A DNA stretch of 59,897 nt. Origin: Actinoplanes utahensis (GTDB taxonomy: Bacteria > Actinomycetota > Actinomycetes > Mycobacteriales > Micromonosporaceae). Position numbers and translations under genes: made by a program. The stretch is from assembly GCF_016862455.1 (NCBI RefSeq), contig NZ_BOMZ01000052.1, positions 1 through 59,897 of the forward strand. Reading direction: 5' to 3'. Positions within the stretch are counted from its first letter, which is position 1, and each line of letters starts with the position of its first letter. Shown here piece after piece: positions 32,672-41,042 of this stretch. The notes beneath the pieces are model-generated. The model made no database searches, was not told the DNA's origin, and saw only the letters and a list, made by a program, of their open reading frames with translations.

Positions 32672-33616
32672 CTAGACGCCGCTGGAGCGCAGGCCGGCGA
32701 GCCAGGCCGCCGAGTTCGCGAAGTCGCCGTCGGAGAGGTTCGGCGGCGCGGCGACCGGCGGCTCCGGCTGCAGCCGGTGCTTGGGGTAACTCCCGAGGAA
32801 CCGCACCTCGGCGCAGATCCGGCGCAGGCCCTGGAGCGCCTCGCCGAGACGGGGCTCGGCGACGTGGCCGGTGCAGTCGAGAAAGAACACGTACGTCCCG
32901 AGCTGCTCGCCGGTCGGGCGGGACTCGATCCGGGACAGGTTGATGCCGCGCACCGCCAGCTCGGTCAGCACCGCCAGCAGCGCGCCGACCTGATCGTGGC
33001 GGATCCACAGCGCCAGCGAGGTGACGTCGTCGCCGGTCGGCGTGGCCGGCGCGCCCGGCCGGGTGAGCAGTGCGAAGCGGGTGACCGCCTCGGCCCGGTC
33101 GGCGACCTTCTCGGCGAGCACGATGAGGTTGTTGCGGCCCACGCCGATCGGGGCGCACAGCGCGGCGTCGTGCTCGCCGGAGGCCGCGCTGATCGCCGCC
33201 GCCGCGTTGGAGAGCACGTCGACGACGACGGCGTCGGGCAGGTTGGCCCGCAGCCAGTGCCGGCACTGGGCGGAGGCCTGCGGGTGCGCGGCCACCGAGC
33301 GGATCTCCGCCAGCGGGGTCGCCGTCCGGGCGGCGAGCACGAACTCGACCGGTAGCAGCACCTCGCGGGTGATCATCACCGGGCTGCCGATGATCAGCTC
33401 GTCGAGGGTGACCGGGACGGCGCCGCCCACCGAATTCTCCAGGGGCACCAGGGCGGCGTCGGCCTCACCGGTGCGCACCGCCTCGATGGCCTCGGGAACG
33501 CTGCGCGCGGGCGTGCGCACCCCGTGCTCGGCGGCGGGAATGGTGCGCAGGGCGGCCTCGGTGAAGGTGCCCTCGGGGCCGAGGTACGTGAAACGGGTGG
33601 GCGGCGTTCCGGGCAT
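32672..33616 (-). CDS. pheA: Prephenate dehydratase
   Basis: A 314-residue monofunctional enzyme converting prephenate to phenylpyruvate in phenylalanine synthesis. The catalytic domain starts FTYLGPEGTFTEAALR and carries ALVPLENSVGGAV and the TRF motif (AEAVTRFALL). The ACT regulatory domain follows, with the phenylalanine-binding signature ESRP (NLSRIESRPTGEQLGTYVFFLD). The C-terminal 40 residues are a Pro-rich tail. The ATG at 33616 lies 6 nt after TAGACT, so the mRNA is probably leaderless. Confidence 0.96.
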   Translation of the reverse strand: MPGTPPTRFTYLGPEGTFTEAALRTIPAAEHGVRTPARSVPEAIEAVRTGEADAALVPLENSVGGAVPVTLDELIIGSPVMITREVLLPVEFVLAARTATPLAEIRSVAAHPQASAQCRHWLRANLPDAVVVDVLSNAAAAISAASGEHDAALCAPIGVGRNNLIVLAEKVADRAEAVTRFALLTRPGAPATPTGDDVTSLALWIRHDQVGALLAVLTELAVRGINLSRIESRPTGEQLGTYVFFLDCTGHVAEPRLGEALQGLRRICAEVRFLGSYPKHRLQPEPPVAAPPNLSDGDFANSAAWLAGLRSSGV

Positions 33617-33622
33617 GTGCGG

Positions 33623-33628
33623 AGTCTA
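33623..33628 (-). promoter_or_regulatory. -10 element for pheA (leaderless)
   Basis: TAGACT (minus strand) ends 6 nt before the pheA ATG. Confidence 0.55.
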
Positions 33629-33633
33629 GTCAA

Positions 33634-34194
33634 TCAATAGGCGCAGGCGAGGACCCTGATGCCGGCCGGGGCCTGTGCTTTGACCTGTGGATTGCACACG
33701 TCGGTGCCGGCGGTGACGAACTGGAGGGTGGCCCCGGCGCCGGTGGCGACCACCGACAGCGGCTCGGCCCCGGTCATGCCGAGCGTGGTGAAGCTCCACG
33801 TCCCCGAGCAGTACGGCCCATCGGTGACCGTCAGACTCCCGTCGGGCACGCCCGCCTCCTTTCGGGCCAGCTCGATGATCTGCGCGCCGGTCGGCTGCCC
33901 CGTGCAGCGGGCCGCGTGCGAGGGAGTCGGGCTGGGCGAGGGCGTCGGTGCGGTCGTCGGTGTGGTCGTCGGGAGGGTCGTCGGCACCGGCGGCACGGTG
34001 AAGGTCTGCGTCGGCGGCGGCAGCGTGTACGTCGCCGTCGTGGGCGCCGCCGGCGGCACGAGGCCACCGGACGGCAGGCTGATGCTGGCGTGGGGCCGTG
34101 GCGGTCCGGTCGGCAGCGGCTCGGGCGGTGTGCCGCAGGCGCCGGTCAGCAGCAGGACCAGCGCCGGGACGAGCCAACGTGTGCGGGGGAACAC
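33634..34194 (-). CDS. Secreted lipoprotein of unknown function
   Basis: A 186-residue protein with a lipoprotein signal peptide (RTRWLVPALVLLLTGAC; lipobox LTGAC, Cys about residue 20). A Pro/Thr/Ser-rich linker (about 22-95) tethers a C-terminal domain of about 90 residues. That domain has three cysteines (RCTGQP, PYCSGTW, TDVCNP) plus one in VLACAY. The domain family is not recognised. The GTG at 34194 follows TACCAT by 6 nt. It lies between the ACT protein and pheA but appears to have its own promoter. Confidence 0.82.
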   Translation of the reverse strand: MFPRTRWLVPALVLLLTGACGTPPEPLPTGPPRPHASISLPSGGLVPPAAPTTATYTLPPPTQTFTVPPVPTTLPTTTPTTAPTPSPSPTPSHAARCTGQPTGAQIIELARKEAGVPDGSLTVTDGPYCSGTWSFTTLGMTGAEPLSVVATGAGATLQFVTAGTDVCNPQVKAQAPAGIRVLACAY

Positions 34195-34200
34195 GTTGAC

Positions 34201-34206
34201 ATGGTA
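34201..34206 (-). promoter_or_regulatory. -10 element for lipoprotein gene (leaderless)
   Basis: TACCAT (minus strand) ends 6 nt before the GTG at 34194. Confidence 0.5.
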
Positions 34207-34218
34207 GGGACCGAACGG

Positions 34219-34605
34219 TCAGCTGGCGATGCGGTGCCCGGCCGAAGTGAGGGTGTTGACCGCCTCGGTGAGCCGCACGGCCGGCACCAGGAGGTAATCC
34301 GTGTCGTACGTCGAGAAGGTCACGATGTTGACCCGGGCCTCGGCGAGCGGGCCGACGAGCGAGGCGAGCACCCCGTGCATGGCCAGGTTGAGGTCGGACA
34401 CGCGCAGACATCGCCAGGCGGTGTCGGCCTCCGCGCCGGTGGGCACCCGGTCGTTCGGGCAGATCACCGAGATCTCGTCGACGCCCCAGGTCACCGAGAT
34501 GACGCTCTTGTCGTCCGGACCTGCGGTAAGGGAGGCGGGCAGGGATGTTCCGGCCGGAAGCCGACACACCGCGTATTCACCCGGTAACAGGTCTAGATCC
34601 AGCAT
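34219..34605 (-). CDS. ACT-domain protein (ACT7/CASTOR-like)
   Basis: A 128-residue protein built of two ACT-like halves. The second reads GVLASLVGPLAEARVNIVTFSTYDTDYLLVP, the hallmark of the amino-acid-sensing ACT7 family. The first half (LLPGEYAVCRLPAG, then ISVTWGVDEISVICPNDRVP) is also typical. It probably binds an amino acid; its partner is unknown. The start ATG follows TAGTCT by 6 nt. Nearness to pheA suggests, but does not prove, a link to aromatic amino acids. Confidence 0.85.
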   Translation of the reverse strand: MLDLDLLPGEYAVCRLPAGTSLPASLTAGPDDKSVISVTWGVDEISVICPNDRVPTGAEADTAWRCLRVSDLNLAMHGVLASLVGPLAEARVNIVTFSTYDTDYLLVPAVRLTEAVNTLTSAGHRIAS

Positions 34606-34611
34606 GCTCGC

Positions 34612-34617
34612 AGACTA
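34612..34617 (-). promoter_or_regulatory. -10 element for ACT-domain gene (leaderless)
   Basis: TAGTCT (minus strand) ends 6 nt before the ATG at 34605. Confidence 0.5.
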
Positions 34618-34688
34618 CGTTGCGGCTGTGTAACAACCAATGGTTGCCACCTGCGGTGAACACCACACCGCGCCGAACAAAAGGGACG

Positions 34689-35174
34689 TCAGTACCGCAC
34701 CGGGGACAGGAAGGTCAACGTGCCGCCCACCCGGTCGCCCGCCATCAGCGGAGTGGAGACCGCGTCGACGGTGAGGGGAGCCTCGTCCTCGCCCGGAACG
34801 ACCCGCATCAGGCCACGGGCCAGCCGCTCGCTGCGCAGCGCCAGCAGGGGCGGGATGTTCTCCGCCTCGGGGTCCTCCAGGCGGCTGCCGCCCGCCGTGA
34901 AGTCGATCAGGTGGAGCGCGGTGCTGAGCCGCCGGCCGAGCGCCTCGGCGGGCTTGCCCAGCCCGAGCAGCTCGCTGGCGGACGGCGACACGGCGAGGAT
35001 CGTGCCGTCGACGCCGAGGATCAGGCATGGCTCGTCGGCGGCCGCGACGGTCATCGTCCAGCGCTCGACGCTGGTGACGAACTCGACCTCCGACGGTGTC
35101 CGGGCCTGCGGAACGAACGCTCCCGAGAGGGAGAGCTCAACATGCGCCACCGGCTCCTCCTCGCTCTGCTTCAC
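34689..35174 (-). CDS. PAS-domain protein
   Basis: A 161-residue protein dominated by a single PAS-like domain: PCLILGVDGTILAVSPSASELLGLGKPAEALGRRL, then VDAVSTPLMAGDRVGGTLTFLSPV at the end. It has no output domain, so it may be a sensor that interacts with a partner protein. The start is GTG at 35174 with no obvious ribosome site; no in-frame ATG is nearby, so the start is uncertain. It lies 46 nt downstream of the NERD-like gene on the same strand. Confidence 0.75.
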   Translation of the reverse strand: MKQSEEEPVAHVELSLSGAFVPQARTPSEVEFVTSVERWTMTVAAADEPCLILGVDGTILAVSPSASELLGLGKPAEALGRRLSTALHLIDFTAGGSRLEDPEAENIPPLLALRSERLARGLMRVVPGEDEAPLTVDAVSTPLMAGDRVGGTLTFLSPVRY

Positions 35175-35220
35175 ACCGACGGCCGACTCGCGCCGGCCGT
35201 CGACGGCGTCGCAAGGAACG

Positions 35221-35961
35221 TTACCGGCGGGTCAGCCGCTTGTCAGCGGCAGTCTGTCCGTTGCCGTACGAAGAGTAGTCAAGACCCGGCCGATAGGGCG
35301 CGTTCGACCAGGTGCCCGGGTGCTCCGCGACGGCGGTCAGCTTGGCCGCGGTGGCCGGGGAGATCTTCGAGCCACCGGCGATCAGCAGGCGGTCGAGTTC
35401 CTTGTCGGTGGAGACCAGACAGTCCTTCGGCAGACCGTGGACGCTGATCACACCGGTGCCCACGAAGGTCAGCACGGCGGTGACCGGGACGTTGAGCCCC
35501 ACGACGGCGGTGAGGGCCTTGGCGGCGCGGCGGGCGTCCCGGCGGGCCTCGGCGATGTACGCCGGGCGCTTGCCGTTGATCTGTACCACGTCGCCGGCGA
35601 TCAGCACGCGGTTGCGACCCTGGTCGGTCACCGTGACGGCGTAGATGCCGCCGGGGCCGATCGCCAGGAATCCGGCGCGCTCGTCGGCGGGGTCCGGCTC
35701 GTAGTAGGCCTGGCCGAGATCGGTCCGCGGCCAGTCCACGATGTGCCAGTTCGGCCCGAGGCGGTCGAGGCGGGTGAGTGCTCGGGCCCCGGCGGCCTCG
35801 ATGCGGCGGGCGCCGCGTTCGGCGCGTCGGCGGCGCGCCCACTCGGCGGGGCTGGGCATCCGCTGGGTGTCCTCGAGAACGGAACCCGGATGCTTGCGCT
35901 CGATGGGTGTGAGCGCTTGAGACGTCATGGGCAGCGCGGAACGGGTAGGGAAGACAGTCAC
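35221..35961 (-). CDS. NERD-like (nuclease-related) domain protein
   Basis: About 246 residues from the GTG at 35961, where GGAGG sits 5 nt upstream (a TTG at 36003 is in frame but weaker). A basic helical N-terminal region (EWARRRRAERGARRIEAAGARAL) precedes a stretch resembling the NERD domain: LGPNWHIVDWP, FLAIGPGGIYAVTVTDQGRNRVLIAGDVVQINGKRP, then AVTAVLTFVGTGVISV. The charged catalytic residues expected of an active nuclease are not all evident. Function unknown. Confidence 0.7.
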   Translation of the reverse strand: MTVFPTRSALPMTSQALTPIERKHPGSVLEDTQRMPSPAEWARRRRAERGARRIEAAGARALTRLDRLGPNWHIVDWPRTDLGQAYYEPDPADERAGFLAIGPGGIYAVTVTDQGRNRVLIAGDVVQINGKRPAYIAEARRDARRAAKALTAVVGLNVPVTAVLTFVGTGVISVHGLPKDCLVSTDKELDRLLIAGGSKISPATAAKLTAVAEHPGTWSNAPYRPGLDYSSYGNGQTAADKRLTRR

Positions 35962-36197
35962 TGCGACCTCCGGCAAAAGGTCAATCGGGCTCTCTCTATC
36001 CAACTACCGTACGTGATCGTATCCCTACGGAACAGACCGGTGAGTGGGAATGAGAGGGGATGAATGCCACATTCACGGCAACTTTTTATTTCGGATGGTG
36101 CATCTTGCCTTCCCAAGCTAGCTGCCCGTTCGAACCAGTGCATGACTGTCCCAGGATCTAGGCACAACGTCACGGCACGGTAGCGCTCGGTACGGGA

Positions 36198-36203
36198 TAA
36201 CCT
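36198..36203 (+). promoter_or_regulatory. -10 element for arcA (leaderless)
   Basis: TAACCT ends 7 nt before the GTG of arcA at 36211. Confidence 0.5.
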
Positions 36204-36210
36204 CTTTCGG

Positions 36211-37401
36211 GTGTACGTCGACAGTGAAGTCGCCCGCCTCCGTACCGTACTGCTGCACCGTCCGGCAGCGGAACTAGCGCGCCTGACCCCGCGCAACAAC
36301 GACACCCTCCTCTTCGACGGCATCCCGTGGGTGAGCCGTGCCCAAGAGGAGCACGACGCCTTCGCCGAGGCGCTGCGCAGCCGCGGCGTCGAGGTGCTGT
36401 ACCTCGGTGACCTGCTCGCCGAGACGCTGACCCTGCCGGAGGCACGGACCGAGCTCACCGCGAGCGTCCTGTCCGACCGCCGGCTCGGCGACACTCTGCG
36501 CGCGAGCGTCGCCGACTACCTGGCCGACCAGGAGCCCGCCCGGCTCGCCGAGGTGCTGGTCGCCGGCCTCGCGCACGAGGAGATCAAACCGGGCGGTGGC
36601 GGCCTGGTCTACGAGATGATGGACCGGCACGACTTCGTCATCGACCCGCTGCCCAACCTGCTGTTCACCCGTGACTCGTCGGTCTGGGTGCGGGACCGGG
36701 TGGCGGTCACCAGCCTCGCCATGCGGGCCCGTCGCCGGGAGACCACGCTCACCCACGCGATCTATCGGCATCATCCGCGTTTTGCCGGCGCCGAGCTGCT
36801 CTTCGACCCGTCGCTGGAGCACGTGGAGGGCGGTGACGTGCTGGTGATGGCGCCGGACGTGCTGGCGATCGGCGTCGGCGAGCGGACCACCCCGGCCGGC
36901 GCCGAGCGTCTGGCCCAGCGGGTGATCGCGGCCGGTCTGGCGCACACCGTGCTGGCCGTGCCGATCGCTCAGGAACGCGCCACGATGCATCTGGACACCG
37001 TCTGCACGATGGTGGACGCCGACGCCGTGGTGATGTACCCGAACCTGGCACACAGCCTGCAGGCCTGGACGATCACCGCGGGCGCCGACGACGAGCTGCG
37101 GGTCCATCACCCACGCCCGTTCCTGGAGGCGGCGGCCGAGGCGATGCGCATCGACCGGCTGCGGGTCATCGACACCGGCCTCGACCCGGTCACCGCCGAG
37201 CGCGAGCAGTGGGACGACGGCAACAACACCCTGGCCATCGCGCCCCGGCTGTGCGTCGCCTACGAGCGCAACGTCGAGACCAACGCCCAGCTGGAACGGG
37301 CCGGCATCGAGGTGGTCCGGATCAGCGGATCCGAGCTGGGCTCGGGCCGCGGCGGCCCGCGCTGCATGAGCTGCCCGATCCAGCGCGATCCACTCGGCTA
37401 A
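36211..37401 (+). CDS. arcA: Arginine deiminase
   Basis: A 396-residue pentein enzyme hydrolysing arginine to citrulline and ammonia. The N-terminus VDSEVARLRTVLLHRP is typical. Conserved catalytic elements are LLFTRDSSVWV (Asp), VEGGDVLV, HLDTVCTMVDADAVVMYP (His), and the terminal GRGGPRCMSCPIQRD with the nucleophilic cysteine. No carbamoyltransferase or carbamate kinase gene (arcB, arcC) follows, so the energy-yielding pathway is not clustered here. The start is GTG, probably leaderless. Confidence 0.95.
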   Translation: MYVDSEVARLRTVLLHRPAAELARLTPRNNDTLLFDGIPWVSRAQEEHDAFAEALRSRGVEVLYLGDLLAETLTLPEARTELTASVLSDRRLGDTLRASVADYLADQEPARLAEVLVAGLAHEEIKPGGGGLVYEMMDRHDFVIDPLPNLLFTRDSSVWVRDRVAVTSLAMRARRRETTLTHAIYRHHPRFAGAELLFDPSLEHVEGGDVLVMAPDVLAIGVGERTTPAGAERLAQRVIAAGLAHTVLAVPIAQERATMHLDTVCTMVDADAVVMYPNLAHSLQAWTITAGADDELRVHHPRPFLEAAAEAMRIDRLRVIDTGLDPVTAEREQWDDGNNTLAIAPRLCVAYERNVETNAQLERAGIEVVRISGSELGSGRGGPRCMSCPIQRDPLG

Positions 37402-37518
37402 ATCAAGATCAATTCCCGGTGACGGTACGGGCCACGCGCCCTCACCCCACGAAAGAGGCGGGAGCGCGCGGCCCGGCTTCCGCCGAACGCCGAACGTCCC
37501 GCCGAGCGTGTGGAATTC

Positions 37519-37597
37519 GGCCGTCACGCGCACTCGAACCCGGCCCGGCCGTCATGCGCCCCGAACCCGGTCCGGCCGTCACGCGCACGCGCACGCC
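37519..37597. repeat. Short tandem repeat, 27-28 nt unit, about 2.8 copies
   Basis: Units at 37519-37546, 37547-37573 and a partial third from 37574. The consensus begins GGCCGTCACGCGC and ends CGAACCCGG-CC. It lies in the 217-nt gap between convergent arcA and the DUF5926 gene. No other feature was seen in the gap. Confidence 0.7.
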
Positions 37598-37618
37598 ACA
37601 CGCTGCGGAGAAAGTGGG

Positions 37619-38494
37619 CTATCGCAGCGTCAGCTGGCGGCCGATGAGGCCCTGCTTGGCGCGCCGGGCGGCCGCGTCCAGCGGTTCGTCCACGGCCAGG
37701 ATGTCGGCGTACCGCTTGGCGAAGTCGGCGAGCGGCGCCTCGAAGTCGGCGCCCTCCGGCTCACCCGGCACGTCCCAGACCGGCACCAGCAGGCCGTGCG
37801 CCCGGAACATCCCGGCGAACTTGGTGTCCTCACCCAGCAGCAGGTCACCCGCGGCCGACAGCCGGGACAGCGCGTCCAGTGCCCTGTCCTCCGGCTCGGA
37901 CAGCACCCAGCGCACGTGGCTCTTGTCCAGCGCGACCCGGCACCAGTACGCCGCCTTGGCCGCGGCCAGCCGCACGGTCGGGTAGATCGACGCGTTGGCC
38001 CGTTCCAGCGACGCCTTCACGGTGGCGTCCTGCATCTGCTCGGCGTCCAGCCAGTACTCGAACCCGTCGTGCATGGTGATCTCGAGCGGGTTGTCGACCA
38101 GGATGTCCTGAAGGCGCGGGCCCTCGCCGGGCAGGGCCGGCACCGGGACGGTGTCGCCGGGCTCGGTCGCCAGCGCGTTCAGGATCGCCACGGCCAGGTC
38201 ACGGGAGACGTCACCGGACTGGACGTGCCGCTGCAGGCCGATGAAGATCTGCCCGTCCCGGCGGGACATCGCCGGCCAGGCCATCGGCAGCACCGTGGAG
38301 AGGGTGACCGAGCGGTCGCCGTACTCCTCGACGATCTCCGGCTTGAGGGTCAGCGGCGCGGACGCGGCCGGGACCAGCTCGCGCAGGGCGACCCATTCCG
38401 GCTCGTCGGCCAGGCCCTCGAACGGGCGGGCGACGAAGATGTCGCGCACCTTCGTCTTCGGTGCGGTTTCGCGGGACTTGCGACGCTTGCTCAC
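37619..38494 (-). CDS. DUF5926 family protein
   Basis: About 291 residues from the GTG at 38494. The basic N-terminus (SKRRKSRETAPKTKVRDIFVARPFEGLADEPEWVALRELVPAA) and the segment VTLSTVLPMAWPAMSRRDGQIFIGLQ are typical of an actinobacterial family annotated DUF5926. Older databases call some members SecA-like because of a C-terminal SEC-C motif; none is visible here. Cytoplasmic, function unknown. TACGCT lies 8 nt before the start. Confidence 0.82.
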   Translation of the reverse strand: MSKRRKSRETAPKTKVRDIFVARPFEGLADEPEWVALRELVPAASAPLTLKPEIVEEYGDRSVTLSTVLPMAWPAMSRRDGQIFIGLQRHVQSGDVSRDLAVAILNALATEPGDTVPVPALPGEGPRLQDILVDNPLEITMHDGFEYWLDAEQMQDATVKASLERANASIYPTVRLAAAKAAYWCRVALDKSHVRWVLSEPEDRALDALSRLSAAGDLLLGEDTKFAGMFRAHGLLVPVWDVPGEPEGADFEAPLADFAKRYADILAVDEPLDAAARRAKQGLIGRQLTLR

Positions 38495-38502
38495 GGGGAA
38501 CC

Positions 38503-38508
38503 AGCGTA
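38503..38508 (-). promoter_or_regulatory. -10 element for DUF5926 gene (leaderless)
   Basis: TACGCT (minus strand) ends 8 nt before the GTG at 38494. Confidence 0.45.
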
Positions 38509-38638
38509 GGCGGTCCGTCCCGCGATCCGGTGACGTGCCCCACCCCGTGTCTTTATTTCGGCCGCTAGGTGCGCCCCTCACACGTGGGCTCGCCGGGCTT
38601 GAGGCGTGGGTATCTCGGCCGCAACTCCCCACGCGGGC

Positions 38639-39772
38639 TTATGCGCGGGGCAGGCGGACCTCGGCGACGGTGCCGCCGTCCTCGCGCGGGCGCAGCGAGA
38701 CCCAGCCGTTCTGCCGCTCCACCAGTCTGCGGACCAGGTAGAGGCCGAGCCCGGCGCCGGCCCGGTGGTGCCCGGAGTCGGCCTGCCAGTATCTGTCGAA
38801 GGCGTGTTCGACGTGGTCCGGCGCGATTCCCGCCCCGCGGTCGGAGACCCGGAATCGCAGTGTGTCGTCGTCGGCGCCGGCGCACACCTCGACCGTGGTG
38901 TCCGGGTCGGAGTATTTCTCCGCGTTCGTGACGAGTTCGGTGAGCACGGTGGCGATCGAGTCGCGGTGCCCGTACGCCTTCGGCAGGTCCTCGGGCAGGT
39001 GCGCCAGCAGCAACCGTTCCCGCAGATCGCCGGGCAGCTCGGCGGCGGCCGCCCGTAACGCCTCGACCAGGTCGAACGGTCCGGCCGGGGAACCGCCGAC
39101 CGAGCCGTCCTCCTCGCTCGCGGCGGAGAGCAGCCGGTCCACCAGGCGGGCCAGCTCACCGGCCCGGGTGCGGATCACCCGGACCGCCTCGTGCCTGCCG
39201 TCCTCGCCGAGGGTGTCCCAGTGGTTGGTGAGCGTGTCCGCGTACCCCTTGATCACGGTGACCGGGGTGCGCAGCTCGTGGCTGGTCACCGCGACCCACA
39301 GATCCCGGTCCGCGTGGCGGCGCACCTCCTCCGGCGCGGGCTCGCCGTGCGCGGGAAGGCCCGCCCCGAGGTGGTAGAGCCGCCCGATGAGGGCGGCCAG
39401 CAGGTCCGCCACCGCCTGGTGCTCGGGGCCGGGCGCGACGGGGTCGTCGAAGTACACGTGCAGGGAGCCGGCGTGCTCGTGGCGGGCGCTCAGCGTGTGC
39501 CGCACGGCGCCGCTCTCGATCAGCCCGGCGAGATCACCGTCGACGTGCGCGGCCGGGCGGCCGAGGATCGGCTCGCAGATCCCGGTGGCGGCGATGACGC
39601 GGCCCTGGCCGGCGGCGAACTCGGCGAAGGCCGCGCCGCACGCCCCGAGCGCCTCGGTGGCCAGCCGGACCAGTTCCTGCAGCACGTCGAGGCCCGCGTC
39701 GCCGGAGTCGAGGCGGCCGAGGACCGCGACCTGACCCAGGGTCAGGGCCGCATAGTCGGGGCGGTCCGGCAT
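38639..39772 (-). CDS. Orphan GAF-containing sensor histidine kinase
   Basis: A 377-residue soluble sensor kinase. A GAF-like sensory domain (about residues 25-140) is followed by a HisKA domain with the phospho-acceptor box VAVTSHELRTPVTVIKGYADTL (His about residue 170). An HATPase domain follows, with ELVTNAEKYS (N box), VSDRGAGI (G1) and GAGLGLYLVRRLVERQNG (G2). No response regulator gene is adjacent, so the partner must be elsewhere. No membrane helices were seen. Confidence 0.9.
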   Translation of the reverse strand: MPDRPDYAALTLGQVAVLGRLDSGDAGLDVLQELVRLATEALGACGAAFAEFAAGQGRVIAATGICEPILGRPAAHVDGDLAGLIESGAVRHTLSARHEHAGSLHVYFDDPVAPGPEHQAVADLLAALIGRLYHLGAGLPAHGEPAPEEVRRHADRDLWVAVTSHELRTPVTVIKGYADTLTNHWDTLGEDGRHEAVRVIRTRAGELARLVDRLLSAASEEDGSVGGSPAGPFDLVEALRAAAAELPGDLRERLLLAHLPEDLPKAYGHRDSIATVLTELVTNAEKYSDPDTTVEVCAGADDDTLRFRVSDRGAGIAPDHVEHAFDRYWQADSGHHRAGAGLGLYLVRRLVERQNGWVSLRPREDGGTVAEVRLPRA

Positions 39773-39857
39773 GTCTGCGAGTCTGCCTCGCCCGCCGGGT
39801 TTTCGGCAGACGAACCTAAGCGGATCCTTATGGGTGACCAGGCTCTAGTGGTACAGG

Positions 39858-40643
39858 TCACATCCGATCGAGATGGTCGAGCACGAACCGTGGACGGTCC
39901 GTGATCACGGCGTCCACCCGGTGTCCCAGCACGAGCTCCAGATCCTCCGGGAGGTTGACCGTCCAGACGTACGCCTGGTGGCCGGCCGCCTTGATCGCCG
40001 GCAGCAGCCCGGGTTTCGCCCGGACCAGCTCGACGCCGGGCCCCGCGGTCCGCGCGCCGAACGGCAGGCGGCCCCGGCCGACCCCGGGCGCCGCCATCTC
40101 CATCAGGTACACCGTGGGCAGGCCGGGCGCCTGGGCGCGGATCCGGCGCAACGCGAGGGCCGCGAAGGACATCACGGTGACCTGTACGTCGTCGTCCGGT
40201 TTCGGGTCCGCCAGGCCGTGCTGACGCAGCATCCCGACGAGCCGGCGTTCCACCTCGGCCCCGTACCGCGACGGGTGTTTGGTCTCGATCAGCAGCCGGA
40301 CCTGCCGCCCGCTGTCGCGGACCGCCCCCAGCAGCCGCTCCAGGGTGAGCAGCCGGGACAGCTCCGGCAGATCCTTGTCGAAACCGGGATGCCAGGACCC
40401 GAAGTCCAGCGCGTCCAGCTCCGCCAGGGTCTTCGCGCTGACCCGGCCCCGGCCGTTGCTGGTGCGCTCCAGCTTGCTGTCGTGCACGCAGACCAGATGG
40501 CCGTCCCGGGTCAGCCGGACATCGCACTCCAGCCCGTCCGCGCCCTCGTCGAGCGCGCGCAGATAGGCCCCGAGGGTGTGCTCGGGCAGCGCGTCGGCGC
40601 CACCGCGGTGCGCGATGACCAGCGGGCGGTACCCGTCGCTCAC
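39858..40643 (-). CDS. Glycerophosphodiester phosphodiesterase
   Basis: A 261-residue GDPD-family protein that cleaves glycerophosphodiesters to glycerol-3-phosphate and an alcohol. The catalytic signature IAHRGGADALPEHTLGAYLRALDEGADGLECDVRLTRDGHLVCVHD is intact, including the two histidines and the acidic metal ligands. LIETKHPSRYG and the terminal VDAVITDRPRF also match. No signal peptide, so probably cytoplasmic. The start GTG at 40643 overlaps the rhodanese stop (GTGA). Confidence 0.92.
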   Translation of the reverse strand: MSDGYRPLVIAHRGGADALPEHTLGAYLRALDEGADGLECDVRLTRDGHLVCVHDSKLERTSNGRGRVSAKTLAELDALDFGSWHPGFDKDLPELSRLLTLERLLGAVRDSGRQVRLLIETKHPSRYGAEVERRLVGMLRQHGLADPKPDDDVQVTVMSFAALALRRIRAQAPGLPTVYLMEMAAPGVGRGRLPFGARTAGPGVELVRAKPGLLPAIKAAGHQAYVWTVNLPEDLELVLGHRVDAVITDRPRFVLDHLDRM

Positions 40644-40975
40644 AGCACGCGGGCGGGCTGCCCGTTGTCGGTGACGATGTCCTTGCCGAGCGCAGCCCAG
40701 GACTGCATGCCGCCGTCGAGGTTGCGCACGTTGTCCCACCCGTTGTTCATCAGGTAGGCGACGACCTGACCGGACCGGCCGCCGGCCCGGCACACCACGA
40801 CGACCTCACCGTCGGTGGGCACCTCGGCCATCCGGGCCGGCACCTCCATCATCGGCAGGTGGTGCGCGCCGGGCGCGTGGCCGGCCTCCCACTCGTCCGG
40901 CTCGCGCACGTCGAGCAGGTAGGAGCCGGCAGCAACTTGATCAGCGGTGACGCTGGGTACCTGGGGTCCGAACAC
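40640..40975 (-). CDS. Rhodanese-like domain protein
   Basis: A 111-residue single rhodanese domain with the active-site loop CRAGGRSG (Cys about residue 62), LLDVREPDEWEAGHAPGAHHLP, and a closing LDGGMQSW. It is likely a sulfurtransferase or persulfide carrier. The GTG at 40975 follows TAGTCT by 6 nt. It is co-transcribed with the glycerophosphodiesterase gene. Confidence 0.92.
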   Translation of the reverse strand: MFGPQVPSVTADQVAAGSYLLDVREPDEWEAGHAPGAHHLPMMEVPARMAEVPTDGEVVVVCRAGGRSGQVVAYLMNNGWDNVRNLDGGMQSWAALGKDIVTDNGQPARVL

Positions 40976-40981
40976 GGAAAC

Positions 40982-40987
40982 AGACTA
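40982..40987 (-). promoter_or_regulatory. -10 element for rhodanese gene (leaderless)
   Basis: TAGTCT (minus strand) ends 6 nt before the GTG at 40975. Confidence 0.5.
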
Positions 40988-41042
40988 CGGCCGGGAGGTC
41001 GTGATTCCGTTCCAGGGGCGGGGATCGGAGTGGCCGGGCGGG

